NCBI RefSeq assembly: GCF_030269925.1
Contig: NC_085129.1
Coordinates: 14,561,501-14,625,500, forward strand
Source of the DNA: Bombyx mori
Lineage: Eukaryota > Arthropoda > Insecta > Lepidoptera > Bombycidae
Direction: 5' to 3'
DNA: 64,000 bases
A program made the translations under genes and the position numbers. The notes beneath the pieces are model-generated. The model saw only the letters and a program-made list of their open reading frames with translations, had not been told where the DNA came from and ran no database searches. Of this stretch, positions 32,803 to 43,709 are shown piece after piece (position 1 is the stretch's first letter; every line of letters begins with the position of its first letter).

Positions 32803-34108
32803 ACTAGTCAGGTCATAAGTATTGTCACACAGTAAAAACTTTTCTTTTAGAATGCTGGCAACAAAAAAGTTTATTGAATTCGAATTTCGAATTGTTCATG
32901 AAAATAAAAATGTATACTTTTAGAATTTTACTCATTTTTAAATATGGAGTGGACGCTTAAAGAAGACCGTGTTGCAGTTATTGCGTTGCATCGTTGCGGT
33001 TACGCGCCAATTCAAATTTTTAACATACTGAAAAATTTGAATATAACCAAAACATTCGTTTATCGTACCATTAAACGATACAATAAAGACTCTAGTGTAG
33101 ATGACAGGTCAAGAAGTGGTCGCCCTCGGTCTGTTAGGACTCCAGCAGTGATAAAAGCTGTGAAGGCGCGAATTCAAAGAAATCCCAAACGTAAGCAGAA
33201 ACTGTTGGCCCTTCAGATGGAGTTAAGCAGAACCACGGTGAAAAGGGTGTTAAATGAAGACTTAGGGCTTCGGGCATATCGAAGAAAACAGGACATCGTT
33301 TGAATGCTCGTCTAATGGACCTGAGACTGAAGAGATGCCGCGCTTTGTTGAAGCGGTACGCGGGAAACAAATATCGGGAAATTCTTTTTTCGGATGAAAA
33401 AATTTTTACCGTAGAAGAGAGCTACAACAAACAAAATGATAAGGTGTACGCACACAGTAGTGAAGAAGCGAGCAACCGTATTCCGCGTGTCCAACGAGGT
33501 CATTTTCCATCCTCGCTCATGGTATGGTTGGGAGTTTCTTATTGGGGCTTAACAGAGGTACATTTTTGTGAGAAAGGTGTAAAAACGAATGCAGTTGTGT
33601 ATCAAAATACAGTCCTGACGAACCTTGTGGAACCTGTTTCTCATACCATGTTCAATAACAGGCACTGGGTATTCCAACAAGATTCGGCGCCAGCTCATAG
33701 AGCGAAGAGCACACAAGACTGGCTGGCGGCGCGTGAAATCGACTTCATCCGGCACGAAGACTGGCCCTCCTCCAGTCCAGATTTGAATCCGTTAGATTAC
33801 AAGATATGGCAACACTTGGAGGAAAAGGCGTGCTCAAAGCCTCGTCCCAATTTGGAGTCACTCAAGACATCCTTGATTAAGGCAGCCGCCGATATTGACA
33901 TGGACCTCGTTCGTGCTGCGATAGACGACTGGCCGCGCAGATTGAAGGCCTGTATTCAAAATCACGGAGGTCATTTTGAATAAACTTTAGTGTCATAAGA
34001 ATCTATGTTTTGTTAAGTTCATTTTGGTATATGAATGGTTACATAATGAATAAACTTGTTTCAATTATTTTACATTAAACATGTGACAAAATTTATGACC
34101 TGACTAGG
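32803..34108 (+). mobile_element. Mariner-type (maT, DD37D) transposon, copy B
   Basis: A complete 1306-bp element between TA dinucleotides. The terminal inverted repeats start [A/C]CTAGTCAGGTCATAA. It lacks the 10-bp insertion of copy A but has its own one-base deletion in the transposase gene. It is inserted in a TA-rich run at the 5' end of a Helitron-like element. Confidence 0.9.
32944..33983 (+). pseudogene. maT/mariner-type transposase, copy B, one frameshift
   Basis: The first frame (119 codons from ATG) has the paired helix-turn-helix region and an SGRPRSVRT linker. It ends at TGA because one A of the AAAAACAGG run is missing. The second frame (33300-33983) runs from NARLMDLRLKR to the natural end. 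It contains all three catalytic Asp residues: LFSDEKIFTVE, FQQDSAPAHRA and SPDLNPLDYKIW, with DD37D spacing. Apart from the single base loss the gene looks complete at about 345 residues, the family's usual length. The terminal TAA is embedded in AATAAA, which may double as the poly(A) signal. The second frame has no ATG at its beginning; its first in-frame ATG is five codons in. Confidence 0.88.
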
Positions 34109-34470
34109 TATATATATATATAAATGAATTGCTATTCGTTAGTCTCGATAACACTCGAGAATGGCTGGATCGATCTGCCTAATTTTGGTCTTGAATTATT
34201 TGTGGAAGTCCAGAGAAGGTTTAAAAGGTAGATAGATAAATATGAAAATGCTCGGAATTAAATAAAAACAACAATTTTGTTTTTCCTTTGATGTGTCCCC
34301 CGTTGGACGAATTCCTTTTGTTTGTTTTAAGTTTATTTTATACTAAAGCTTAGGTCTTTTGTTTATCGATTGAGGCACTACTTGAGGTCTTTAGCAAAAC
34401 CTTATAGTCAATTAACATTAAATACTAAAGGCCCTTTGGGTCACAAAAATTGAGTTATTTGTTAGGAATG

Positions 34471-34689
34471 TGTGCCATCGAAATGTAATCCCTTGACTAA
34501 TGTCTCGACCGGACTAAGCTTGGCGCGCGTGACGTCACAAGCGATCTGTCAAAACTTTCGTATGTGGGAAACCGTGATAATGTGTGTTAAGGCATCGTTT
34601 GGATTGCCCCGACAATGAAAGTAGTATGATATTAATTTCTTAATTACTTTTTTTTGTTGTCTAGGCTAAAACTAAAACACATTCTTCAT
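34471..34689. other. Unassigned sequence with a CRE-like palindrome
   Basis: TGACGTCA lies near 34530 in an otherwise unremarkable stretch; nothing shows it is used. Confidence 0.25.
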
Positions 34690-34851
34690 TTGAGTCCGCG
34701 TGGGTAGGTACCACCTATGCCTATTTCTGCCGTGAAGCAGTAATGCGTTTCGCGAATGGCGCATTGACGTTGTAGATGTCTATGGGCTCCAGTAACCACT
34801 TAACACCAGGTGGGCTGTAAGCTTGTCCATCGGTCTCAGCAATAAAAAAAA
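34690..34851 (+). mobile_element. Bm1 SINE 3' half, internally deleted
   Basis: GAGTCCGCGTGGGTAGGTAC to GTAATGCGTTTCG is joined directly to GGCGCATTGACGTTGTAGAT and the A-tail. The AAGGGTGGGG...CTCAAGGTGG part is deleted. Confidence 0.85.
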
Positions 34852-35102
34852 AAATCGAATTAGTTATAGTTTTTAGAGAGTGAATCTGGCTGTCCAACGA
34901 GGTAACATAGCCAGTATCTTGGGAACTGTGCCTCCTTCAAGCGCATTAGAAGATTTGTTCTACTGTGTGAGTTGATTTATGTTTAATTATTTTGATTTGT
35001 TTTTAGGTTGTTTTGTTTTTTCATCCAAATCCCTCGAGAATTGCAGCATTTTCTACTCTCGTTTCGCAGCTTGGAAATTCGTATTAGCCTTCAGAAGGTT
35101 TT
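34852..35102. other. Unassigned sequence
   Basis: No feature recognised. Confidence 0.3.
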
Positions 35103-35300
35103 TTGTTTTTTTCCCACAGGAGAAAATCGCGGCGAGTGGAATGTGGGAGTCGAACCTCACTAAAAATTCCTGCCGCTCACAGCCGGCGCCCTACCCCGGA
35201 TCGGGCGGGAACCCAGTCGGAGCTATTGAAACGGCGGGACAGGGTTTACGCAGAGCCTATTAGGTACATCCATCCCGCCGTCCCCAAGACGCCGGACCGG
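35103..35300 (-). mobile_element. R1-type LINE 3' end (GC-rich), second copy
   Basis: Same family as 15.2-15.5 kb: GTGGGAGTCGAACCTCACTA, CCTGCCGCTCACAGCCGGCG, GGGACAGGGTTTACGCAGAG in plus view, with the T run at the left. It extends slightly further (GTCCCCAAGACGCCGGACCG), a block also found in the R1-type tails at 21.4 and 62.5 kb (GGACGCCGGACCGGCG), which supports the common origin. Confidence 0.65.
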
Positions 35301-35590
35301 CGAGCCTTCAGAAGGTTAGCTTAATGGTTAGTTAGAAGACAGACAGTGACTAGGCGGTATGTGGAGGCGCCGGTGCTCCGCGAGACGACTACTCTAATAG
35401 CGACCGGCAGTAACAGAGGGAAGAAAAAACAAAAGACAATAATAGAAATATGTCATTTTGAAGCGGTTAATTCAGTGTCCCCCTGATTAAACAAAAAACC
35501 ATTTAATTTTGTTTATTTATTCTAAGAAATAACTTCCTTTAAATAGGTAGGATTATCATCCACCAATTAACTAATAAATAAATAATTTAT
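35301..35590. other. Unassigned sequence
   Basis: Includes a GC-richer part around 35340-35420; no match found in the window. Confidence 0.3.
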
Positions 35591-35815
35591 AAATAAATAA
35601 TTAAGAACAAATCACGCACGGTTGTCGGACCTAATTTAGGATTCTCTGTATTATGAGTACCAGAAACTGATAGATATATTTTTAAACCTTTAAGCATATA
35701 GATAATAAACATCCCGACAAAGAGCAAACCAACTTGTTTAACACACAATGTTTGCTTGATGTGGCAATTGAACCCACGGCCCTCTACTGCTGCACTGACT
35801 CAGTTCAATATTAAC
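35591..35815 (-). mobile_element. tRNA-derived SINE, uninterrupted copy
   Basis: On the minus strand it begins with a tRNA-like head (ATTGAACTGAGTCAGTGCAG and a B-box-like GTGGGTTCAATTGCC). It runs through a GATGTTTATTATCTATATGC body to a TACTCATAATACAGAGAATC end. It aligns with the interrupted copy at 47.6-48.7 kb. It differs from Bm1 in head and body. Confidence 0.6.
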
Positions 35816-37076
35816 TAATATCTATCTGTAGTAATCTATTAATTAATAAATAAAGCAATTTGTTTTGTTTTGTTGCTTTAAAGCCAGCATCTCGAGACAG
35901 TTCTACGCTGTTAACTTTCACAATAAAATTAGATTATCCCTCGTTGTGTATACTCACTTTAATCCGTAACTTAAAACACGTAATCCGCAGTAGAAACAAA
36001 CGTTGGGAGCACGATTCTCGCTCGCGCCAACTGTCTATTTCACACGTATCTTTCCACGTAAAAAAAAAAACAACCTCTCGTAAAGGGGTTCACGATTACG
36101 AAGTTTATTACGAAACGACATTGAATTAATCCGAGGCCACCTTGCGTTTCTCATTAACACAAATGGATGCACGACTCGGACAATAAAAATCGCATTTACA
36201 CAACACCGAAAAGAAAAAAACAAAAAAACAAAAAAAAAAACAAAATTGATTAATGACACATAAGGCTTAGTGCGAGGTACGTGCGCGTCGCCTCACGTGA
36301 CACAGCGTCGCGTAAAACAACACGCAAACCCGCCAACAGAAGACATGTTTATCTCACAAAAAAAAAAAACGATTAGAACAATGTACGCGTGCGACGATAG
36401 ACGCAATTAGAAATTTACATGATTTACAATCGAATGAATGAAAAAATATTACTTGTTCTTGCATATTCAGTGGTTCGGTAGAAAATCGAGTGCGCTGTAA
36501 TTGCATTTGTCAAAAGTGATCGATAAATGGTTCGATTTCAAATGCGCCGGCGTAAACAGTCCGAATATATTCTATTGTTACGGAATCCGTATCCAGGCCG
36601 ATGGAACAATAAATCCGCGTTGCGTCACTCGCCACTCACAAGTCACCTTATGACAAATTACAGGCTTTAGGTAATCGTGTTTAATGCAATTATCTTCGTA
36701 GCACGCGTTTGTCTAACTAGTTCATAGAGTTATCATAGTTGAAGCTACTGCATACCGAATGTATTGGAACAGAAAGCAGATGACTAGTGAAACGAATTCG
36801 TAATACGATAGTGAAATTTCTATAGTATTCTTACATTCTTAAAAAAATCAACAGACGTGAAAGTCAAATGTATAACATCTTTGGCAGCTTGAGATCCAAC
36901 TCCGGTTTAAGTTGCAGATTTACGAATTATGAACTTACTAAAACAACGAACATTTAATAATAAATTACTAAATCATTAAATCATTACTGATCTGTTTAAA
37001 ATTCATTCAAATACTAGAATGTGATGAAGTTGTAAGATAACGGGCAATCCACCTCGACACCCGAAAGTCATTTCCC
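35816..37076. other. Mostly unique sequence
   Basis: Less repetitive than its surroundings, with CpG-containing parts around 35980-36060 and 36270-36420 (CACGTGA E-box-like motif at 36293). The 89-codon frame (35860-36129) and its minus-strand shadow show no known similarity. Possibly regulatory or intronic host DNA; nothing firm. Confidence 0.25.
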
Positions 37077-37152
37077 GAGGTCATCGATGTTACTCTAGAG
37101 GGCTAATCAACTTCCTGGAGAAGTTGGGGTCTCTAGAAGTAACATAAGCCTC
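37077..37152. ncRNA. Strong stem-loop, candidate structured RNA
   Basis: Nested stems. ATGTTACT (37087) pairs with AGTAACAT (37138). CTAGAG (37095) pairs with CTCTAG (37131). CAACTTC (37108) pairs with GAAGTTG (37120) around a 5-base loop. The flanking GAGG and CCTC can extend it. That makes 21 core base pairs with one asymmetric internal loop and one bulge, roughly the size of a microRNA precursor. Either strand could be the transcribed one. It could equally be a remnant of a foldback element. Confidence 0.3.
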
Positions 37153-37807
37153 AAGACTTAGAGAAAGTATTAAAGGACGTCTAGCCGCGGAGACCAGCCC
37201 GGATTCAAGCCTATATGTTTATCGTCATAGAATAAACAACACTATTTGTTCGGAACGCCCGTAAAAAGCTTAATTGCAAAGAAACAATTGTCATATGTAT
37301 TTTTATAAGGTTTTCTATGTTTTATCTATTGTTGTCAATAAACGGTCAGCTACGAGATGTGCATCCTAATTTTTTTATTGTAAAATCTTTCTCCTTACAA
37401 ACCCAAAATACAAACACGAAACCGTCCGCTACACTATATTAATTTGAAATTTTAATAAATAATTCCTGATTCATATGGGTATGCTTTTCATTGTACCGCC
37501 GATGTGATAAATATTTTATTTATTATTTGAAGTTTCAAAACTGTTTCGCAATAACATTATATTTCGTTGTTCAAATTAGCACGCAGTGTGTCAGACGACA
37601 ATCAGTCACACCGCAAACGTTACAGTCGTACATTTATACGAACACAAAGCAGTTGATGTAACACGATAAATATGTATTGTGCTTACTATTATTCTAAGGA
37701 ATTATGTACTGGTTTTCATGTAATTTAACTTGCATTAGTGAACAGACACGATAACAATACGTTTAAGTGTTAAAATAATGTTTTTCAAGATGATACTTTA
37801 TCGTACA
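37153..37807. other. AT-rich sequence, nothing recognised
   Basis: No supported feature. Confidence 0.3.
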
Positions 37808-38012
37808 AATCCGTAGACACAGCCCACTGATTTTCTCACCGGATCTTCTCAGTGGGTCGCGTTTCCGATCCGGTGGTAGATTCTGCGAAGCACTGCTCTT
37901 GGTAGGGCCAGTGTTAGCAGCACTCCCAGCTTAAGCCCAGTGAGCTCACCTACACGTCAAGGAGAGGCTGAAATAGCCTCTCAAGGCTATCAGCATAGGC
38001 AGGAAAAAAGGA
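37808..38012 (+). mobile_element. Jockey-type (BMC1-like) LINE 3' end
   Basis: CGTAGACACAGCCCACTGAT, TTTCCGATCCGGTGGTAGAT, TCAAGGCTATCAGCATAGGC and the A-rich tail. Confidence 0.85.
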
Positions 38013-38359
38013 AAAGAAAAAAAACGTACTGAATTTTGGTAAGAGCTTTTTTTTCATCAAATTAGGACAATTTATGTGTTCGTTCAATAATTGATCAAAA
38101 CGTTGCTTGGAAAGCAAAGTGAGAATGAATGCGCTAATAAATAAAAACTACATACAACAAATAAATTCTCATACGTTTTGACACGAATAAAATACAATGG
38201 TTCCCTAATAGTGGCGAACAGTAAATCTGTACGTATGAGGAAGGTACGTGGAATTCTCAAAGTAATTACGGCTGGTTGGATGGGTGGGCGCCACCACTCG
38301 ACGCTGACTTCACGACACAGTTCAATAATAGCGCAGAAAAACAATAACAGAGTGACGTG

Positions 38360-38566
38360 AATGAACTCCCGTCCACGGCTTTTCCCGAGCGCTATGACAA
38401 GTATGACATGTCCTTCTTCAAACGAGGCTTTCGGAGAGTACTTAACAGTAAACAGCGGCTTGACTATACCCCTGGCATTGCTCGCGTTCATTAACGACGG
38501 TGACCACTGACCATCAGGTGGGCCGTATGCTCGTATGCCTGCAAAGGCAATTAAAAAAAGTTGGTT
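38360..38566 (+). mobile_element. CR1-like LINE 3' end with ORF2 C-terminus remnant
   Basis: Plus-strand copy starting in coding sequence equivalent to NELP.TAFPERYDKYDMSFF and FKRGFRRVLNSKQRLDYTPG. It then has the GGTGGGCCGTATGCTCG tail and CAAAGGCAATTAAAAAAAG. Parallel to the minus-strand copy at 24.8-25.1 kb. Confidence 0.75.
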
Positions 38567-38952
38567 AACACAGATCTGTATATTTTTGTTTACGTAATGT
38601 ATTTTCAATAATTGTCGATTTATTTGATTTGAATAATACTTTCTTTAATATATAAATTAAATTGTATTCTTCAACCTTTTTTACTGAATCCTTAAAATAA
38701 TGTGTGCTTAAGGTTTTCAATGTATATTTTTTTGTCGTTTACATTTTTCAGAAGTTTTCATGACCTAAAAGATAATACTCCCGGCTTACTAGTATCGATT
38801 AGATACGTCTATACCTGTGCTCTAATCTCTAAGGAAGGTACCCATTTTTTTAAATAAAAAAAATACATAATAAATTTCCACGAATCACTTCCATGATGAA
38901 TTAATTCGTGTAATATATGTGAAGGCTGCAAAAAAATATTTTTCATGATTCC
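38567..38952. other. AT-rich sequence with a Bm1-like trace
   Basis: A faint tRNA-head-like stretch (CATGACCTAAAAGATAATAC) at about 38758 suggests an old Bm1 head; otherwise nothing. Confidence 0.3.
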
Positions 38953-39126
38953 AGTGTGCTTAGTGCGAATTTTTAACGTTCTCGATAGTGTAAAAGTTTA
39001 CGCAAATTTGTATGCAGTTCGAACGTTTGCCTACGTTTGCCGCTAGGGGCGCTGTTCCAGCTCCATACAAATTTGAGTTAACTTTTACGCTATCGAGAAA
39101 GTTAAAGAACTCGCACTAAGTACACT
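38953..39126. mobile_element. Foldback MITE, 174 bp
   Basis: Two arms of about 62 bp are inverted copies of each other: AGTGTGCTTAGTGCGAA, TCTCGATAGTGTAAAAGTT and CAAATTTGTATG on the left, and their complements on the right. They flank a 49-base centre containing GCCGCTAGGGGCGCTG. No coding capacity, and no clear target duplication seen. Confidence 0.75.
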
Positions 39127-39228
39127 AACGGTAGGGTGTCTTGTGAGTTCGCTTCTCTCTTCGCTCTCTCACTCTCTCTATATCGAATAATAAGGCAGAA
39201 AATTAGAATCAACGTAAAATTTGAAATC

Positions 39229-39474
39229 ACTTTTTTTTTTATTGCTTAGACGGGTGGACGAGCTCACAGCCCACCTGGTGATAAGTGGTTACTGGAGCCC
39301 ATAGACATCTACAATGTAAATGCGCCACCCACCTTGAGATATAAGTTCTAAGGTCTCAGTATAGTTACAACGGCTACCCCACCCTTCAAACCGAAACGCA
39401 TTACTGCTTCACGGCAGAAATAGGCGGAGTGGTGGTACCTACCCGTGCGGACTCACAAGAGGTCCTACCACTAG
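39229..39474 (-). mobile_element. Bm1 SINE 3' half
   Basis: Well preserved, from the T-rich tail and TTGCTTAGACGGGTGGACGA to CAAGAGGTCCTACCACTAGT. Confidence 0.9.
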
Positions 39475-39834
39475 TGAAAAAACTTTCATAACCCTTATAC
39501 TGCTGCAAGATTATTATACTGTCACTCGTAATGATAGGTTGGGAAACGCTTCCGTATAATGGCCACACTGCCTTTTTGCTCTACAAACCATCTTCCGTCC
39601 TTATCTGTAAGTATATTCCGTTTCGCTTGCACTAAACACGGCTTATGGACCAATTTCGGAAAAAAATGGCACTTAGCTCAGTCGATCTGTTGTTAATTCG
39701 ATTGTATGAGCGAACGTGACCATAACAATTTTTGTTTTACGAAAACAATAATGTATTAACTGATAAAGTATTTATTTAACTTCACTTATATAGCGTCCTC
39801 AATGAACTTCAATTTAACAATATTTCCCAAAACA
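39475..39834. other. Unassigned sequence
   Basis: No feature recognised. Confidence 0.3.
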
Positions 39835-40133
39835 CGTCATTACATCCCGATCCATTAACGGTGCTTTTATGTACCTCAAGCACCGGTTACCGTCCTCCTT
39901 GAACCCGTCGCCTGCTCGACGAGCGAATTAACCCACAGACACAGCCCACTGAGTTTCTCGCCGGATCTTCTCAGTGGGTCGCGTTTCCGATCCGGTGGTA
40001 GATTCTGCGAAGCACAGCTCTTGCTAGGGTCAGTGTTAGCAACACTCCGGCTTGAGCCCCGTGAGCTCACCTACACACGTTAGGGTGAAGCTGATATAGC
40101 CTCTCAAGGCTATCAGCATGGGTAGGAAAAAAA
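39835..40133 (+). mobile_element. Jockey-type (BMC1-like) LINE 3' end, long copy
   Basis: Begins near the end of ORF2 (CACGTCATTACATCCCGATC), then CACCGGTTACCGTCCTCC with a deletion in the GACGAAGGG part, then the CGCCGGATCTTCTCAGTGGG block and ATGGGTAGGAAAAAAAAA. Confidence 0.85.
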
Positions 40134-40293
40134 AAGCAATATTAATCTTCGTTAGACTCTCATCCCTTCTTAAGCATTAGTATTTATCTTTGGCTAAAAC
40201 AAGGAAAACTACGGAGGATGAGACTGATATTAATATTATTATGGATTATTTACATTCATTTTTGAAGCTACCCGAACATCACCTGTCATAACG

Positions 40294-40490
40294 TCGCGTC
40301 TACACTATGAAATTAGTTGCATGACACTAATTTCACCAAAAAATGGCGCAGGGCACGAAACTTATTTGTATTCATGAAATTAATGCATGCATTACGAAAA
40401 TATTAAATTACACGTAAAACTGTTGGTAAAACTAATGTCACGAAATTAATTTCATGCCACTAATTTCGTAATGTAAATTCGCCCTAACTG
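40294..40490. mobile_element. Short MITE-like inverted repeat
   Basis: GTCTACACTATGAAATTAGT and GCATGACACTAATTTC at the left correspond in inverted order to GAAATTAATTTCATGCCAC and ACTAATTTCGTAATGTAAAT at the right. AT-rich, no coding capacity, ends uncertain. Confidence 0.5.
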
Positions 40491-41169
40491 ACACTAGACA
40501 ACTAAACTAGAAGCTTTTTGGCGGGCAAATCCGCTGAATGTAACTTATCGGGGTCCTCCAAAAGTCCACTGAGTAAGTCTCAGTAAATGACCACCATTAT
40601 ACTCAGATTATATTTCATCCCATATCATCTCATCTCATTTCATTTTATTTCATGCCCTGTTTCATAATATTAATCAACTTCATTTCATTTCACTTTATAT
40701 TATCATTTGCAGAGTTAATGACTACATTGATCAAATTACTTTCTCAACCTAATTTACCTATACCGTCCCACGCTACTAATTTAATTCATACTTATACTGA
40801 TATTAATAATGGCCAACATGGACAGTTTCTTGCGTTTCTGTCTATTCATAAACTGTAAATAATTAAAACGGCAAAAAAATCTTGTTACTTGACACTGGCT
40901 AATGCACAAACCGTGCAAGCCACATAAAAAAAACTAAACTAGACACAAGAAACATTAGGTATCTGAAGTATCATCAACTGTACAACATTTTCCACTCATT
41001 TATAAAACAATAAACTATCCAATAAACGCGACTGTAATATATAAAATGTACAAAAAGTGACGAAATCAAAGCCGCAAAAGTCAGTACATGTTATAAACGG
41101 AAATTTTCTTTGATACTTGCAGTGAGTAGCTGTCACAGAACACAAGATATTTGAGAGATACCTGAAAAC
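40491..41169. other. AT-rich sequence with a CATTT-rich stretch
   Basis: A low-complexity run of ATTTCATTTCA-like words lies near 40615-40700; nothing else recognised. Confidence 0.35.
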
Positions 41170-41283
41170 TCTTGTTTCAAGGTGGATGGCAACATTTACG
41201 TTGTAGATGTCTATGGGTTCCGGTAACCACTTAACACCAGGTGGGCCGCGAATCCATCCATTCAACTAAGCAATAAAAAAAAC
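41170..41283 (+). mobile_element. Bm1 SINE 3' end
   Basis: GTTTCAAGGTGGATGGCAAC through TTAACACCAGGTGGGCC and AAGCAATAAAAAAAAC. Confidence 0.8.
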
Positions 41284-41600
41284 AATTAAAAAAATATTTT
41301 CAAGTTAAAACAATGAATCATCATGAAAATGGCAGACAGTGTAGCTTATCTGTTAATACTTTGGAAAATAAAACGAAAAAAGCAAAGAAGTTGATAAGCA
41401 AATAGCCATCAATTCTGATCCAATAGAAAATCGCAACAAGTTCGCCAAATCGAATCAACACAACGTAGAGGCGAGGTTCTACTGCCAGCGTGGAAGCTCG
41501 CGGAAACTTTACTCTTAGTGATGATATTTTAACCATCAAAGAAACCAAAAAGTTAGTACTATTATTAGACGCCTCAAACTTTTTTACTTAAACGAAATTT
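41284..41600. other. Unassigned sequence
   Basis: No feature recognised. Confidence 0.3.
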
Positions 41601-41702
41601 TTTTACTGACTTTACTATGCAGACGATCATACGGCCTACCTAATGGTAAGCAGTCCTAGTCGCCCATGGACTCCAGCAATGCCAAGAACATAGTCAGACT
41701 GC
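41601..41702 (-). mobile_element. CR1-like LINE 3' end, decayed
   Basis: CAGACGATCATACGGCCTAC, TAATGGTAAGCAGTCCTAGT, CGCCCATGGACTCCAGCAAT and a diverged AGACTGCCTATT. Confidence 0.7.
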
Positions 41703-43065
41703 CTATTAAATTACTAGCACACACATTATCCCAATAACTTTTCAATTGTCAGCATGTAGATTTAACATTAGCCTAAAGCATACAATTTGTTTTTGTTGTT
41801 TGCACAAGTTTGTGCAAGAACCAGTATATATTCTATGTAAGAAGAGTACAGATCTAGGCTACCTATCTCCCTTGTTGTTTACGAGTCGAAATCCAAAAAT
41901 CAGATGTCGGTCAATTTATATGTCCATATTCCTTTTCCATCCTAAATACGACTTGGAACAAGGAGACGCGTCAGTGCGCGGCCGCTGGGCACCGTCTATG
42001 CAAGACGAAATACGCAGTGTAGAAATTATGTGTTTAAATTTCGAATTTAATTGACGTATGCAGGATAATTTATAATAACATCCTCTGAGATGTGTTCTAT
42101 GTAAACATCGGCTTTGCGGAAAATCGCTCAGACAAAGACCCCGTCTCAAGTCGCAGTATTAAGGGGGTGCGCAAGAAGTAAGCGGGCCGCCTCAATCCCC
42201 CGGGATTTCACTTTTCAACCCCTGTTATTGTTTCAATCTCTTGCCGCAGAACTTGGTCGCAGTGAGGGTAGAATCGAAAAAAACACTCACAAAGAACAAG
42301 TCACAAGTCATCTTATCGAAATTCCCCGAAAATACGTAAGTTCTGTATTAATCAGATTTCAGACTTATGTGAGATTTCATATCTTGCTAATCTAACTTCA
42401 TATATATAGTTAAATCGATTTGTCTGTGTATATCTACGAATAAATACTTATTATTTATTCGTAGGTGTATATACATTTTTATTTGTATATAGAGTACATG
42501 TACATGTTTATGTATTCTATGTTATCTATGTGGAAGATGAAGGATAAGAGAGAACGCAAGGTTTCCGGCGAGGATGTCAAAGACAGAGCGAAGTGAAGGA
42601 GGAGAATAAGGAAAGCTGACTCCCACCACTATGTGGAATAAGTAGCTAGGAAGAAAGAGATATATAATATATATAGAATACTTGTTTATAAGTCACTCAT
42701 AATATAAAACTTATTTTCTTAAAATTTTTAGTTAAGCCACATCAATTCTAAAGGTGCGATATAATATCATTATGAGCAGTTCATGAACCAATAACGCGTA
42801 GTTACGGTTTGAGAGCGCAATAGCGGCAATTTTTGTCCAATCTCATGGATTTCCGGTGCCGCGCTCCGTTTCCGGTGGCGGAAACGAACACGCCGAGCGT
42901 ACGCGATATACATGCTGTCCAACGTTCAGAGATAAACGATACAAAGGTATAATATAAACTTTAAATTGCAATTAAGACCACTACCCTTTAAAATTAGGCC
43001 AAGAAGTTACTTTATACACAGTAGCTTCAAATATCATCATCATAGTCAGTTACTCTTGGCAGAAG
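41703..43065. other. Mostly unique sequence
   Basis: Frames at 41746-42054 and 42114-42395 (plus) have no recognisable similarity. A perfect 13-bp stem CTACGAATAAATA / TATTTATTCGTAG with a 5-base loop lies at 42434-42464. A GC-richer stretch at 42830-42910 is unassigned. Confidence 0.35.
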
Positions 43066-43465
43066 TCGTCGTGGCCTAAGGGATAAGACGTCCGGTGCAT
43101 TCGTGTTGAGCGATGAGCTGGTTTTCGAATCTCAGGCGGGTACCAATTTTTCTAATGAAATACGTTCTCAACAAATGTTCACGATTGACTTCCACAGTAA
43201 AGGAATAACATCGTGTCATAGAAATCAAAACCCGCAAAATTATAATTTGCGCAATTACGGGTGGTAGGACCTCTTGTGAGTCCGCGCGGATAGGTACCTC
43301 CACCCTGCCTATTTCTGCCGTAAAGCAGTAATGCGTTTCGGTTTGAAGGGTGGGGCAGGCGTTGTAACTATACTTGAGACATTAGAACTTATATCTCAAG
43401 GTGGGTGGCGCATTTACGTTGTAGATGTCTATGGGCTCATCCACCCATCTATGTAATAAAAATAA
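43066..43465 (+). mobile_element. Bm1 SINE, near full length
   Basis: The tRNA-like head GTCGTCGTGGCCTAAGGGAT is followed by a B-box-like GGTTTTCGAATCTC, the GGGTACCAATTTTTCTAATG region, the GGTGGTAGGACCTCTTGTGA region and the 3' end. A part of the AACCACTTAACACC region is missing near the tail. Confidence 0.9.
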
Positions 43466-43529
43466 AAAATAAATTATTTATCTTTCGATATTTCAGCGTA
43501 GAACCAATTGTATGATGATACGTATTAAT

Positions 43530-43678
43530 CACGGCAGGTGGTAGATTCCGCGAAGCACTGCTCTTGCTAGGGCTAATGTTAGGAACGTCCTCAAGTTTAA
43601 GCCCCGTGAGCTCATCTACTCAGCTGCGAATCTAGCATAGCCCCTCGAGATTACTGGAATAAGTAGGGGAAAAAAAAG
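43530..43678 (+). mobile_element. Jockey-type LINE 3' end, short
   Basis: AGGTGGTAGATTCCGCGAAG to AATAAGTAGGGGAAAAAAAA. Diverged in the last third. Confidence 0.75.
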
Positions 43679-43709
43679 AAGTTCAAAAATCTTATTAGAA
43701 TACCTTATT

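Larger units (their letters stand above)
32796..34470 (+). mobile_element. Helitron-like element, family 2, interrupted by mariner
   Basis: The left limit lies in the TCTATCTATATA stretch, and the body (CTCGAGAATGGCTGGATCGA, TGGAAGTCCAGAGAAGGTTT, TTTATCGATTGAGGCACTAC) resumes immediately after the mariner. It aligns with the copies at 44.6-44.9 and 54.7 kb. The 3' end (CGAAGTCTGC..GGGTCAGCTAG) is not preserved; sequence similarity is lost after GGCACTACTTGAGG, so the right limit is approximate. Confidence 0.65.

Noticed and set aside
38084..38608. 174-codon minus-strand frame
   Set aside because: It lies mainly over a plus-strand CR1-like LINE end and Bm1-poor AT-rich sequence; no recognisable domain.
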